The notes under the pieces: generated by a model
The model's input: the letters and a program-made list of their open reading frames with translations, nothing else
Databases searched by the model: none
What the model was told of the DNA's origin: nothing
Program-made: the position numbers and the translations under genes
Shown: positions 8,910 to 17,486 of the stretch, one piece after another
How the letters are laid out: each line of letters starts with the position of its first letter
Position numbering within the stretch: position 1 is the stretch's first letter
DNA from: Reyranella soli
GTDB lineage: Bacteria; Pseudomonadota; Alphaproteobacteria; Reyranellales; Reyranellaceae
Reading direction: 5' to 3'
Assembly (NCBI RefSeq): GCF_007992495.1
Contig: NZ_BKAJ01000048.1
Location: 1-64,000 of the forward strand
Length of the DNA stretch: 64,000 nucleotides

Positions 8910-9113
8910 CTAGAAAAACACCGTCAGCAGGCCCAGCACCGTCACGTAGACGCTGAGCTCGGCAATCGGCGGATGGCTGAACAGTCGGGCAAAGCCCGAA
9001 AGACGAAGGATCGGCCGAAGGACCAGGAAGATTGCCAGCGCCGCCACGGCATAGGTGACGAACGGCGCCAGCAGCACGCCGCCTACGACCAGTTCGCTAA
9101 ATGGATGCGTCAT
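8910..9113 (-). CDS. DUF1656 small membrane protein (AaeX-like)
   Basis: A 67-residue protein with two hydrophobic segments (residues ~10-32 and ~50-66) and the conserved SHPPIAELSVYVTVLGL tail of DUF1656. It is the same length as E. coli AaeX and always accompanies FUSC and HlyD genes. Its start overlaps the FUSC stop by four bases (ATGA, 9110-9113) and hlyD begins 11 bases after its stop, so the three are translationally linked. The molecular role of this family is not established. Confidence 0.9.
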   Translation of the reverse strand: MTHPFSELVVGGVLLAPFVTYAVAALAIFLVLRPILRLSGFARLFSHPPIAELSVYVTVLGLLTVFF

Positions 9114-10948
9114 GGCGCCTTCTCCCCCATGACGAGACTTGCGACCTGGAGTGCGAGGCTTGTTGCGGGTGCAGCCTCCTGGATGTAGGCAGCGACCCGT
9201 CGGATGGATTGCGTGTCCCGGTCGACCAGGGAGCGCCGCGCCTGATCTGCGAGACCTGCCGGCAGTCCGCGCAGCCTCGTGTCGCTCAGCCGGATCAGCG
9301 CAGCCTGGTCGAACAGCGCGAGCGCTTCCTCCACGATGACCCGGTGCTGCGGGCCGGGCACGCCGACCCCCGCGATCTGGCCGATCCGCACGGCGTCGCG
9401 GAACATCGCTTCTTCCGGTTCATAGGGCTGAGCCCGCCCGACCTCATGCCGGGCCGATGCGATCAGCAGCCGTTGGCGGCGCTCATCGGAAACGGGTTGG
9501 ACGAGGATCTGTGCTGCCAACAACACGGCCGGCCCCAGGCAGACGAGCAGCGCCGTCTCCAAAAAGACTTCCGCATTGTAGGTCTGCTGATTGGTGAGCC
9601 CGGCAACGACCAGGATGACGATCAGGTTCATTCGGCCGATGCCGGCCAGCAGCGGGTTCGCCAGGGTCGTCAACACGGCCGAACCGATCATGAAGGGGGC
9701 AAGCCCCAGCGCCAGCAGCGGGAACTCCGTGACGTCGCCGAGAACCAGGAAGTCGAGCACGCCGGCAAGCAGGGCGCCGATCGGGCAGGCAATGAGCGCG
9801 GCCATCGTGAACGCACGGGGATTGGGCGTAATCACGCCCAATCCCATGAAGGCGGTGATCAGGACGAGCGAGGCCGCCGCGGCCGGCCAGCCGGCGAGGA
9901 TGAAGACGACCGACGCCAGCGCCAGCCACAGCGCGGCCCGCACCCCGGTCTCCGCGGCGAGGCGATGGCAAGCGTAGAACGGTGTCCGCCAGGTGCGCAG
10001 AGGCCGATTGCCCGATCGCAGAGCCGCAAGGGCCTCGCGCACATCGCGATCGCGTCGCAGCAGCTCCCGGAAGGCCCACTCCAGGGGCGCACTCATGGGG
10101 GCCATCGAAGCAAGCCAGTCATCGCCCGCTTCAAGAGCCCACGTCATGCGATCGCGGACGGCCAGATCGGCGTCAGCCGGCAGCGCTTGCAGGACACGCG
10201 CTGCGTGGACTTCCGCCACCAGCGCCACGGCCGTGCTGCGGGCAGCGGCGACCAGGGTCGGGCCATTGCTCGATTCGGCCACCAGGCTCGTGATCTCGGG
10301 CCGCAACGCGGCGATTTCCCGTAGCAGCCCCGCCGTCACCAGGGGATCGGCCGCCTCACTGCGGATGACCGCCGTCGCATTGTCGCGCACGCGGCGATGA
10401 AGGGCGGCGAGTTGGGCCGCCAACGCCAGGTGCCGGTCGGGCGCGGCCAGCAGGTCGTTGACGAGGGCGATGGCGGCGATTCCCAGCGCAATGGCGGCCC
10501 CACGCTGCATGCCGAAGTCGAAAACGTTATTTGGTGTGTCGATCTGCTGAATGGCGACGAGCGCCACCGTGTAGCCGGCGAGCACCGCGCCGTAGGCGCG
10601 GAAGCCATCCGAAAGGGTCGCCACATAGACGCAAAAGCCGACCCATGCGGCGAACGCCAGGAAGAACAGGTCCCTCGCCTGGGAAAGGCTGCCGACGAGG
10701 ACGATCGACGCGATCACGCCGATGACCGTTCCGCCAAGCCGGAAGCCGGCCTTCTCCAGGGCTTGGCCGCGGGTCGGGACTGCCAGGATTCCGACGGTGA
10801 TGGCGGCCGAGGCGGGCGATTCGAGCTCAAGCCAGAAGCCGGCGTACAGCGCGACAACGACGGCGAGCCAGACGCGAACGCCGAACGCCCAGGAGGCGAC
10901 GGGAAGACCAGCAAAATATCGCGGAGCCAGCGCTGTCGTGACACTCAT
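9110..10948 (-). CDS. FUSC-family aromatic acid / fusaric acid efflux protein (AaeB-like)
   Basis: A 612-residue inner-membrane protein with two hydrophobic blocks (residues ~15-165 and ~330-480) separated by a soluble region, the layout of FUSC/AaeB transporters. N-terminal features include LPVASWAFGVRVWLAVVVALYAGFW (quoted over ~15-39 in two helices) and PTRGQALEKAGFRLGGT. With the DUF1656 and HlyD genes it should form a pump for aromatic carboxylates, consistent with the aromatic catabolic genes elsewhere in the window. The ATG at 10948 follows AGGGA. It is the first gene of its operon. Confidence 0.9.
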   Translation of the reverse strand: MSVTTALAPRYFAGLPVASWAFGVRVWLAVVVALYAGFWLELESPASAAITVGILAVPTRGQALEKAGFRLGGTVIGVIASIVLVGSLSQARDLFFLAFAAWVGFCVYVATLSDGFRAYGAVLAGYTVALVAIQQIDTPNNVFDFGMQRGAAIALGIAAIALVNDLLAAPDRHLALAAQLAALHRRVRDNATAVIRSEAADPLVTAGLLREIAALRPEITSLVAESSNGPTLVAAARSTAVALVAEVHAARVLQALPADADLAVRDRMTWALEAGDDWLASMAPMSAPLEWAFRELLRRDRDVREALAALRSGNRPLRTWRTPFYACHRLAAETGVRAALWLALASVVFILAGWPAAAASLVLITAFMGLGVITPNPRAFTMAALIACPIGALLAGVLDFLVLGDVTEFPLLALGLAPFMIGSAVLTTLANPLLAGIGRMNLIVILVVAGLTNQQTYNAEVFLETALLVCLGPAVLLAAQILVQPVSDERRQRLLIASARHEVGRAQPYEPEEAMFRDAVRIGQIAGVGVPGPQHRVIVEEALALFDQAALIRLSDTRLRGLPAGLADQARRSLVDRDTQSIRRVAAYIQEAAPATSLALQVASLVMGEKAP

Positions 10949-11087
10949 GAGTTCGTCCCTGCCCTGCCGTCGTGCACGAGTGAAGGGACTATCCGTGCCT
11001 ATGTCCGGATGGTCTTTCCGCTTCTTCGTCTAATCGGCCCTAAACCTTCGTATGAATCGTGGCCGACTCGCGCGCGACGCAGTTGAG

Positions 11088-11542
11088 TCACCTGCGGCCG
11101 CCATGAAAGCCGCCATGGTGAAAACTGCCACGGTGGAACCCATGAAAGTGATGGAAATGGTGGAAACCACCGGTGAAGAAGAAGACCGGCCCCCCGACAA
11201 AGGCCGGCCCATAGAACCAGGGATCCCAGTATGGCTCGGGGTATTGATACAAATGGATCGCCTGCGGCGGCAGTGTATAGACCTGCTCCGGCAGGCCGGG
11301 CGTATTCTGGGTGACCCGCCAGCGGCCATCGGGCTGCTGGCACGCCCACCCGACGGCTTGCTGCTGCTGTCCTCCAACCGTCACCGGCGCGGTGAATTCG
11401 CGGCAATTCTGAGGGTCGTTCTCAGGGGTGAGCTGCGCTGTTTGTGCCGAGACGGGTGCTGGGGTCGCCGTGGTCGCCGGGCGCTGCCCCGCGCATCCCG
11501 CCAAGATCAACATTGCCGCGACACTCAAAAAGGGACGCGCAT
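11088..11542 (-). CDS. Putative His-rich lipoprotein, apparent one-base frameshift near the start
   Basis: The main frame (11088-11528) encodes a lipobox LILAGC, a low-complexity linker, a conserved-looking middle (residues ~40-95), and a C-terminal tail rich in His, Phe and Gly (FHHFHHFHGFHRGSFHHGG). In that frame the only early starts are TTG at 11528 and an ATG too close to the lipobox. A well-placed ATG at 11542, 6 bases after AGGAG, encodes MRVPF and then hits a stop; adding one T to the five-T run at 11527-11531 would join it to a normal lipoprotein signal peptide. Either the start is non-standard or a base is missing. The tail could bind metal. I do not recognise the family. Confidence 0.6.
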
Positions 11543-11630
11543 ATCAATCTCCTACAACTGGTCTGGATCACGACTCGGGGACGTGATCATGGACAACAGG
11601 TAGGCACTCCATGCCCGTCGGTCTGTTGTA

Positions 11631-11646
11631 CGGAGGTTTGCCTCCG
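11631..11646 (-). terminator. Short hairpin after the monooxygenase gene
   Basis: CGGAGG at 11631-11636 pairs with CCTCCG at 11641-11646 around a 4-base loop, about 28 bases past the stop of the flavin monooxygenase on the minus strand. There is no clear U tract, so it may only be a weak or Rho-assisted terminator. Confidence 0.3.
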
Positions 11647-11673
11647 ATGCCTGTTGGTATGAAGACCTGCGTT

Positions 11674-13461
11674 TCAGCGGAACGTCAGCCCCTCGAAACG
11701 GCCGGACCGGCGCCATTCGTCGATATACTTGAAATAGGCCGAGGCGCCGGCTGGGTAACCGACGGCCAGGCGGGCGGCCAAACCGGCGTCCTGTCCCTCG
11801 TTGTTGTAGTAGCCGGGCGTGCAGTCGGCGCCGCCGGTCATGCGGCCCATGCCCGTCAACAACAGCTTCACCCATTCATCCTCGGCCTGCTTCGTCACCT
11901 CGATCTCGCGGAAGCCGCCGTCGAGGGCGTGCCGGACCTCGAGCGCGATGGTGCGGCCGGCCTCGGTCAGGTTGTGCGGGACATTGGAGATCAGGTTCGC
12001 GCCCTGGGTCGGCTGCACGAAGAAGGCATTGGGGAAACCATGGACGTGCATGCCGTGCTTGGTGCGCATCCCCTCCTTCCAATACTCGGACAGTTTCAGC
12101 CCGTCGCGGCCCACCAGGTCGAACCCAGCGCGGCGGCGATACTCGGTGCCGACCTCGAAGCCCGAGGCGTAGATCAGGCAATCCAGCGGATACTCCACGC
12201 CGGCCACGACCACGCCCGCCGGCGTGATGCGCTCCACGCCCTTGCCGTCGGTGTCGACCAGATGGACGCCCGGCAGGTTGAAGGCCTGCAGGTAGGAATC
12301 GTGGAAGCACGGCCGCTTGCACAGCTGGCGGTACCAGGCCTTGAGGTGCTGCGCCGTCGCCGGATCGCCGACGATCGCGTCGACGCGGGCGCGGATCTCT
12401 TCCATCTTCTCGTGATCGGCGTCCTCGAACGCGGACAGCATGTTCTCACGCGTCCGCTGCTCCTTGGGCAAGGTCAGGATGCGCTGGCGAATGCGGCGCG
12501 ACAGGTCGGTCCAGCCGTCCTGCACCAGATCCTCGGTCGCCGTCCCTCCCGCCTGGTTCGCGGTGAAATTCTCCAGCCAGCGCTGCTGCCAGCCCGGCGT
12601 GGCGATACCGGAAAACCACCCGGGATCGATCGGCGCGTTGGCGCGGACATCGACCGAAGACGGCGTGCGCTGGAAGACGAAGAGCTCCTTTGCCGACCGC
12701 GCAAGGTGCGGCACGCACTGCACGGCCGTGGCGCCGGTGCCGATGATGCCGACCCGCTTGTCGGCGAGCCTGGTCATCGGCGCGCCGAAGGGGTCGCCGC
12801 CGGTATAGGCGTAGTCCCAGCGGCTGGTGTGGAAGGAGTGGCCGGCAAACGTTTCGATGCCCGCAATGCCGGGCAGCTTGGGAACGTGCAGCGGACCGGT
12901 GCCGAGGCCGATGAACTGCGCGGTGAAGACGTCGCCGCGGTTGGTGCGGACGACCCAGCACGACCGCTCGCCGTCCCACGACAGGTCCTGCACCTCGGTG
13001 TGGAACAGGGCGTTGTCGTAGAGGCCGAAGTGCCGGCCGATGCGGCGGCAGTGCTCCAGGATCTCGGGCGCGTGCGCGTATTTCTCGGTCGGCCGGTGCC
13101 CGGTCTCCTCGAGCAACGGCATGTAGACCATCGATGCGGTGTCGCACTGCGCGCCGGGATAGCGGTTCCAGTACCAGGTGCCGCCGAAGTCGCCGCCCTT
13201 CTCGACGATGCGCACGTCCTTCACGCCGGCCTCGACCAGGCGCGCCGCCGTCACCAGCCCGGCGAAGCCGCCGCCGACGAAGGCGAAGGTGACGTGATCG
13301 GTCTTCGCAGCGCGCGGCTCGATCGGCGTGTAGGGATCGTCGAGGTAGCGGGCGAACACGCCGGCTGCCTGCACATACTGGGCATTGCCGTTGGAGCGCA
13401 GGCGCTTGTCGCGTTCCTCGCGGTACTTGCGCCGCAGCGCTTCACGGTCGATCGCAGTCAT
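11674..13461 (-). CDS. FAD/NADPH Baeyer-Villiger-type flavin monooxygenase
   Basis: A 595-residue class B flavoprotein monooxygenase. It has the first Rossmann motif FVGGGFAG (residues ~61-68), the [15 protein letters not shown] segment at ~93-107, the Baeyer-Villiger fingerprint [12 protein letters not shown] at 205-216 (F-x-G-x3-H-x3-W), and a second NADPH Rossmann motif IIGTGATA. Such enzymes insert oxygen next to ketones to give esters or lactones. Length is typical. A TctC-like binding-protein gene lies 56 bases upstream on the same strand. The substrate is unknown; cyclic or aryl ketones are the family norm. Confidence 0.9.
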   Translation of the reverse strand: MTAIDREALRRKYREERDKRLRSNGNAQYVQAAGVFARYLDDPYTPIEPRAAKTDHVTFAFVGGGFAGLVTAARLVEAGVKDVRIVEKGGDFGGTWYWNRYPGAQCDTASMVYMPLLEETGHRPTEKYAHAPEILEHCRRIGRHFGLYDNALFHTEVQDLSWDGERSCWVVRTNRGDVFTAQFIGLGTGPLHVPKLPGIAGIETFAGHSFHTSRWDYAYTGGDPFGAPMTRLADKRVGIIGTGATAVQCVPHLARSAKELFVFQRTPSSVDVRANAPIDPGWFSGIATPGWQQRWLENFTANQAGGTATEDLVQDGWTDLSRRIRQRILTLPKEQRTRENMLSAFEDADHEKMEEIRARVDAIVGDPATAQHLKAWYRQLCKRPCFHDSYLQAFNLPGVHLVDTDGKGVERITPAGVVVAGVEYPLDCLIYASGFEVGTEYRRRAGFDLVGRDGLKLSEYWKEGMRTKHGMHVHGFPNAFFVQPTQGANLISNVPHNLTEAGRTIALEVRHALDGGFREIEVTKQAEDEWVKLLLTGMGRMTGGADCTPGYYNNEGQDAGLAARLAVGYPAGASAYFKYIDEWRRSGRFEGLTFR

Positions 13462-13517
13462 GGGGCCGGCCTATACCGTGCCGCCCCCTGCTCGGCTACC
13501 CTGTACTGGGGATTGGC

Positions 13518-14495
13518 CTATTCGGCCTTGATGCCCGCGAACTTGATCACCTTCGCCCACTTTTCGGTGGCCTCCGCGACGATCGTCCCGAATTCCGCGG
13601 GCGAGCCGCCCATCACCGTGCCGCCCAGCTCGACGATCCGGCCTTTGACTTTGTCATCGGCGAGGCCGGCATTGAGCTCCTTGTTCAGCAGGTCGATGAT
13701 TGCGGCCGGGGTGCCCTTGGGCACGCCGATGCCGGCGAAACCGCTGGCCTCATAGCCAGGCACGAACTCTGCCACCGTTGGCACGTCGGGCAGCACATCC
13801 AATCGCTTCGCCGGCGTTACCGCCAGCGCGCGCAGCTTGCCGGCCTTGATTTGCTGGATCGACTCCGACACCGGTGCGAAGATCACCTGCACCTGATTGG
13901 CGAGCAGATCGGCGACCGCAGGCGCGCCTCCCTTGTACGGGACGTGGACCAGATTCACCCCGGTCATCATCTTGAAGAGTTCGCAGGCAATATTCTGCGG
14001 CGTGCCCTGGCCGGCCGACCCGTAGTTGATCTTGCCCGGATTGGCCTTGGCGTAGGCGATGAACTCAGGGAGCGTCGTGGCGGGGACCGACGGATTCACC
14101 ACGACGACGTAAGCCAGCCGGGCGAGGTAGATGACCGGCGCGATGTCCTTGACGAAGTCGAAGCTGAGATTGCTGTAGAGCGCGGCGTTGATCGCATTCG
14201 GAGTTACAGCCTGCAGCAGCGTGTAGCCATCCGCGGGTGCCCTGGCGACCAGCTCGGTTCCGATGTTGCCGCTGGCGCCGGGCTTGTTCTCGATGATGAA
14301 CTGCTGGCTGAGGCGCTGCGTCAACCATTCGCCCATCAGGCGCGCCATGATGTCGGTCGCCCCGCCGGCGGGGAAGCCGACGACGATGCGTACCGGCCGT
14401 GACGGCCAGGCTTGTGCCTGCGCGACGCCGGATACGGCCGGCAACGCGGCTGCCCCTATGCCCAGATTCAAGAGTAAGCGGCGAGAAAACTTCAC
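13518..14495 (-). CDS. Bug/TctC-family tripartite tricarboxylate transporter binding protein
   Basis: A 325-residue periplasmic receptor. The signal peptide is MKFSRRLLLNLGIGAAALP through about residue 28 (AQAQ), with an RR pair that may be Tat-compatible. The mature start WPSRPVRIVVGFPAGGATDI is diagnostic of Bug proteins, which bind carboxylates and amino acids. No TctA or TctB membrane genes are nearby, so this is an orphan receptor, as is common in this family. It sits between a 2OG-Fe(II) oxygenase and the Baeyer-Villiger monooxygenase on the same strand and may sense or deliver their substrate. Confidence 0.92.
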   Translation of the reverse strand: MKFSRRLLLNLGIGAAALPAVSGVAQAQAWPSRPVRIVVGFPAGGATDIMARLMGEWLTQRLSQQFIIENKPGASGNIGTELVARAPADGYTLLQAVTPNAINAALYSNLSFDFVKDIAPVIYLARLAYVVVVNPSVPATTLPEFIAYAKANPGKINYGSAGQGTPQNIACELFKMMTGVNLVHVPYKGGAPAVADLLANQVQVIFAPVSESIQQIKAGKLRALAVTPAKRLDVLPDVPTVAEFVPGYEASGFAGIGVPKGTPAAIIDLLNKELNAGLADDKVKGRIVELGGTVMGGSPAEFGTIVAEATEKWAKVIKFAGIKAE

Positions 14496-14528
14496 GGTGC
14501 TCTCCTCCCATTGGCTTTTTTAGTTGGC

Positions 14529-15533
14529 TTAGTTCGCCTGCAATCGCACTCCTTCGGCGTTGCGGACATGGTCGTAGTTCTGGTTCTGGTACCAGGTCAT
14601 GAACGCCGTGTAGGTCGTGGGCTCGTACTTGATCGGATGCGCCGCGTCGGTGCACGAGGGCAGGCACACCATCTCGTGGTCGATCGTGCAGTCGAAGAAG
14701 AACGGGATGGCGTAGCGCTCGCCGCCGGAACGATTCACGACGCGATGCGGCGTGGCGCGGAAACGGCCGTTGCTCCACCGGTTCAGCATCTGCCCGCTAT
14801 TGACCAGGAATGCGCCTTCGATCACCGGCGCGTCGATCCAGCGTCCCGACGCGGTGCGCAGCGACAGTCCCGGCACCTTGTTCTGTGCCAGCAAGGTCAT
14901 GAACGAGGTGTCGGCGTGCGGCGCCAGGCCGTACTCGCCGTCCGTCAGCACCGGTGTGTGAGGGTAGTGCGACATGCGGAGCGTGTATTGCGGCTCGCGG
15001 AAAGCCGGCGCGAAGTGCTGTGGCGGCATGTCGAGCGCGGCGGCGTAGACCGGCAGGATCGACAGCGCCGCCCGCTCCAGCGCATCGCAGTAGGCAACGA
15101 CCGTCTCGCGGAAGCCCGGCAATCCGGCCGGCCACTGGTTCGCGCCGCGGAAGCGCTTGTTGGCGATCACATCGGGATGATCGAGCGGCAGGTCACGTTT
15201 GACGAAGAATGCTTCGTTGAGGTTGGGCTTGTTGTTGGTGCTGACGTCCGAATGGCGCGTGGTTGCCGCCTTCATCGCCAGGTAGCCGATATTGTGCTCG
15301 TTGATCTTGAGCCTGAGCTTGTCGTCCAGCGGCTGGGCATGGAACCGGCTGGCTTCGACGAACACCTGGTCGACGAGCGACTGCGGCACGCCGTGCCCGG
15401 TCATGAACCAGAAGCCGACATCCTCGTAGGCATGGCGCAGTTCCTGGGCGCAGCGCGCAAGTGCATCGGCGTCGCCAGCGATGGCGCCCGACACGTCGAT
15501 AATGGGAATCTCTTCGCTGCTCACGCCGGACAT
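14529..15533 (-). CDS. 2-oxoglutarate/Fe(II) oxygenase, isopenicillin N synthase family
   Basis: A 334-residue non-heme iron oxygenase. The N-terminal IPNS domain (IPIIDVSGAIAGD) is followed by the double-stranded beta-helix with iron ligands in LAPHADTSFMTLLAQ (HxD) and TPHRVVNR (distal His). The 2-oxoglutarate carboxylate site reads RYAIPFFF, so the usual RxS is RxA. The ATG at 15533 has a GGGAG site 8 bases before it; an upstream GTG (15557) is not supported. It is divergent from the peptide ABC operon at 15695. Known members oxidise amino acids, gibberellins or uracil derivatives; the substrate here cannot be assigned. Confidence 0.85.
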   Translation of the reverse strand: MSGVSSEEIPIIDVSGAIAGDADALARCAQELRHAYEDVGFWFMTGHGVPQSLVDQVFVEASRFHAQPLDDKLRLKINEHNIGYLAMKAATTRHSDVSTNNKPNLNEAFFVKRDLPLDHPDVIANKRFRGANQWPAGLPGFRETVVAYCDALERAALSILPVYAAALDMPPQHFAPAFREPQYTLRMSHYPHTPVLTDGEYGLAPHADTSFMTLLAQNKVPGLSLRTASGRWIDAPVIEGAFLVNSGQMLNRWSNGRFRATPHRVVNRSGGERYAIPFFFDCTIDHEMVCLPSCTDAAHPIKYEPTTYTAFMTWYQNQNYDHVRNAEGVRLQAN

Positions 15534-15550
15534 CGAAACTCTCCCGATCG

Positions 15551-15567
15551 CTGGCACGCTTTTGGCA
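15551..15567 (+). promoter_or_regulatory. Candidate sigma-54 (-24/-12) promoter
   Basis: CTGGCACG, four bases, then TGGCA matches the RpoN consensus TGGCACG-N4-TTGCW with one mismatch, and the key GG-N10-GC spacing is exact (GG at 15553-15554, GC at 15565-15566). It lies in the divergent intergenic region and would start transcription near 15577, giving a leader of about 118 bases before the binding-protein gene. If real, the importer would be nitrogen-controlled. Confidence 0.4.
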
Positions 15568-15694
15568 AGCCTAGGGCAGCGTTCCTGCCTGCGGCAAGGA
15601 GCATCGCGCCTGCGGGTCTTGCCCTGCGATACCAGCGGGCTCAGAGTCGCGACCGGGGATCACGGCAGTACAGGAAGGGAAGAAGGGGGACCGC

Positions 15695-17284
15695 ATGACA
15701 CGCTTCACGACATTGGCCCTGGCCGGCGCACTGGCGCTCGGCCTCTGGGCGGCACCGACGCCGCCGCAGGCCCAGCAGGACAAGAACGTCCTGGTCTGGG
15801 GCGACACTCTGCCGGCGGGCCTCGATCCGCATGCCATCTTCGACGTGCCGATGCAGTTCATCCTGCTCAACATGTACGACACGCTCTATCGCTACTCGGG
15901 CAATCCGCCGGAGCTGCAGCCGTGGCTGGCCTCGGCCCACCAGGTGAGCGAGGACGGCCTGACCTGGACCTTCAAGCTGGTCCCGGGCGCCAAGTTCCAC
16001 GACGGCAGCCCGGTCAGCGCCAACGACGTGGTCTACAGCTTCCGCCGCCTGCTCGGCATGAAGCGCGGGCCGGCTGGCGCCTTCCTGCCGGTGCTGAAGC
16101 CCGACAACGTCACGGCACCCGACGCCGAGACGGTGCGCTTCGTGCTCGACAAGCCCTATGCGCCGTTCCTCGCCGCCATCCCGCTGGTTGCCATCGTCAA
16201 CCAGAAGCAGGTCGAGGCGAACGTGAAGGACAACGACTTCGGCTCGACGTGGCTCTCGGCCAACGACGCCGGCAGCGGCCCCTATCGCCTCGATCCGGCG
16301 TCCTACCGGCCGCGCGAAGCGCTCGACCTCATTCGCAACAAGGATCACTTCAAGGGCTGGGCCGACAATGCCAAGCCGATCGACCTGGTGCGCTCCCGTC
16401 CCGTGGCCGAGACGTCGACGCGCGTGCTGGCGCTGATGCGCGGCGAGATCGACGCCACCGATTCCTACCTGCCGACCGACCAGGTGGAACGGGTCGAGAA
16501 GAACGCGCGCACCCGCGTCGCCCGAGACGAATCCATGCGCGTCTTCATTATCCGCATGAACAACAAGAAGCCGCCGTTCGACAACGCCAACGCCCGCAAG
16601 TGCTTCGCCTCGGCCTTCAACTACGACGGCTTCAACCAGGTGATCCTGAAGGGCTATGTCGACCGCAATCCCGGTCCCAATCCGCGCAACCTGTGGGGCA
16701 ACCCGCCCAACCTCGCGGGCTACAAATTCGATCCCGCGGCGGCGAAGGCGTACTGCGACAAGGCCAAGGCCGAAGGCGCCAAGCTCGATCGTGAGGTCGA
16801 GATCCACATCCAGAGCGAGCTCGAGCAGACCTCGCAGGCTGCCCAGATGTTCCAGGCCGACCTGCAGAAGCTCGGCATCAAGATGAAGATCGTGCCCAGC
16901 ACCTGGCCGCAGATCACCTCGGCGACCGGCAAGCCCGAAACCTCGCCGGACCTCTGGATCCACTGGGTCAGCACCTACTTCGTCGATCCCGAGAACTGGA
17001 TCGGCCAGATGTACGACACGCAGTTCTTCGGCACCTGGAAGGCGTCGTCCTACTACGGCAACCCCGAGGTCGACGAGCTGCTGCGCAAGGCGCGCTCGAC
17101 CAGCACCAAGGCCGAGCGCGACAAGCTCTACCAGCAGGCAACGGCGCGCATCGTCGAGGATTCGCCCGACATCTGGGTCTACAACACCATCCAGCTGCGT
17201 GGGCTCAGCAAGCGCGTGCAGGGCTACAAGTTCAGCCCGGTCGGCGGCGGCGGTGACCTGCGCTGGATGTCGCTGTCGGAGTGA
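15695..17284 (+). CDS. Oligopeptide/dipeptide-type ABC transporter substrate-binding protein
   Basis: A 529-residue periplasmic family 5 binding protein. A Sec signal peptide spans residues 1-~27 (cleavage near PQAQQ). The family segments GLDPHAIFD, GLTWTFKLVPGAKFHDGSPVSANDV and GSGPYRLDP are all present. It delivers its ligand to the two permeases downstream. The ATG follows AAGGGGG-type purines. Ligands in this family range from di- and oligopeptides to opines and glutathione; the M20 peptidase at the operon end favours a peptide or N-acyl amino acid. Confidence 0.93.
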   Translation: MTRFTTLALAGALALGLWAAPTPPQAQQDKNVLVWGDTLPAGLDPHAIFDVPMQFILLNMYDTLYRYSGNPPELQPWLASAHQVSEDGLTWTFKLVPGAKFHDGSPVSANDVVYSFRRLLGMKRGPAGAFLPVLKPDNVTAPDAETVRFVLDKPYAPFLAAIPLVAIVNQKQVEANVKDNDFGSTWLSANDAGSGPYRLDPASYRPREALDLIRNKDHFKGWADNAKPIDLVRSRPVAETSTRVLALMRGEIDATDSYLPTDQVERVEKNARTRVARDESMRVFIIRMNNKKPPFDNANARKCFASAFNYDGFNQVILKGYVDRNPGPNPRNLWGNPPNLAGYKFDPAAAKAYCDKAKAEGAKLDREVEIHIQSELEQTSQAAQMFQADLQKLGIKMKIVPSTWPQITSATGKPETSPDLWIHWVSTYFVDPENWIGQMYDTQFFGTWKASSYYGNPEVDELLRKARSTSTKAERDKLYQQATARIVEDSPDIWVYNTIQLRGLSKRVQGYKFSPVGGGGDLRWMSLSE

Positions 17285-17334
17285 GCCAAGGTCTGAACGC
17301 GCCGCGCTCCTGCTCTTCTCTTCGACTTCATATT

Positions 17335-17423
17335 CCTCTCCCCCGCTAGAGGGAGAGGCTAGGAGAGGGGGAATCGACGTGCGTAGCCCCCTCTCCCAAC
17401 CTCTCCCTCTAGCGGGGGAGAGG
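17335..17423. repeat. Large intergenic palindrome (37-bp arms)
   Basis: The left arm at 17335-17371 and the right arm at 17387-17423 are reverse complements with about two mismatches, around a 15-base loop. Both arms are made of CCTCTCCC/GGGAGAGG units with a central CTAGAGGGAGAGG. It sits inside the operon between the binding-protein gene and the first permease. Elements of this look recur in many alphaproteobacterial genomes as dispersed palindromes. In RNA it would form a very stable hairpin, which could protect the binding-protein mRNA and reduce permease expression. Confidence 0.75.
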
Positions 17424-17486
17424 AGCATGAGGGTGAGAGGAGCCTAGGTTGTTAAGACGTGTTTTGCTCATCAGAGAATTTACTCG

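Noticed and set aside
11611..13755. 714-codon open frame on the plus strand opposite the flavin monooxygenase
   Set aside because: The minus strand carries a complete Baeyer-Villiger-type enzyme; the plus frame has no motif.
13777..13795. Second sigma-54-like TTGGCACG match
   Set aside because: Inside a coding region and without the GC at the -12 position.
17335..17423. Considered as an insertion sequence or CRISPR unit
   Set aside because: No transposase, no target duplication visible, and only one palindrome without spacers or further repeats.
15641..17428. 595-codon minus-strand open frame opposite the peptide receptor
   Set aside because: Antisense to a clear family 5 binding protein and runs through the palindrome.
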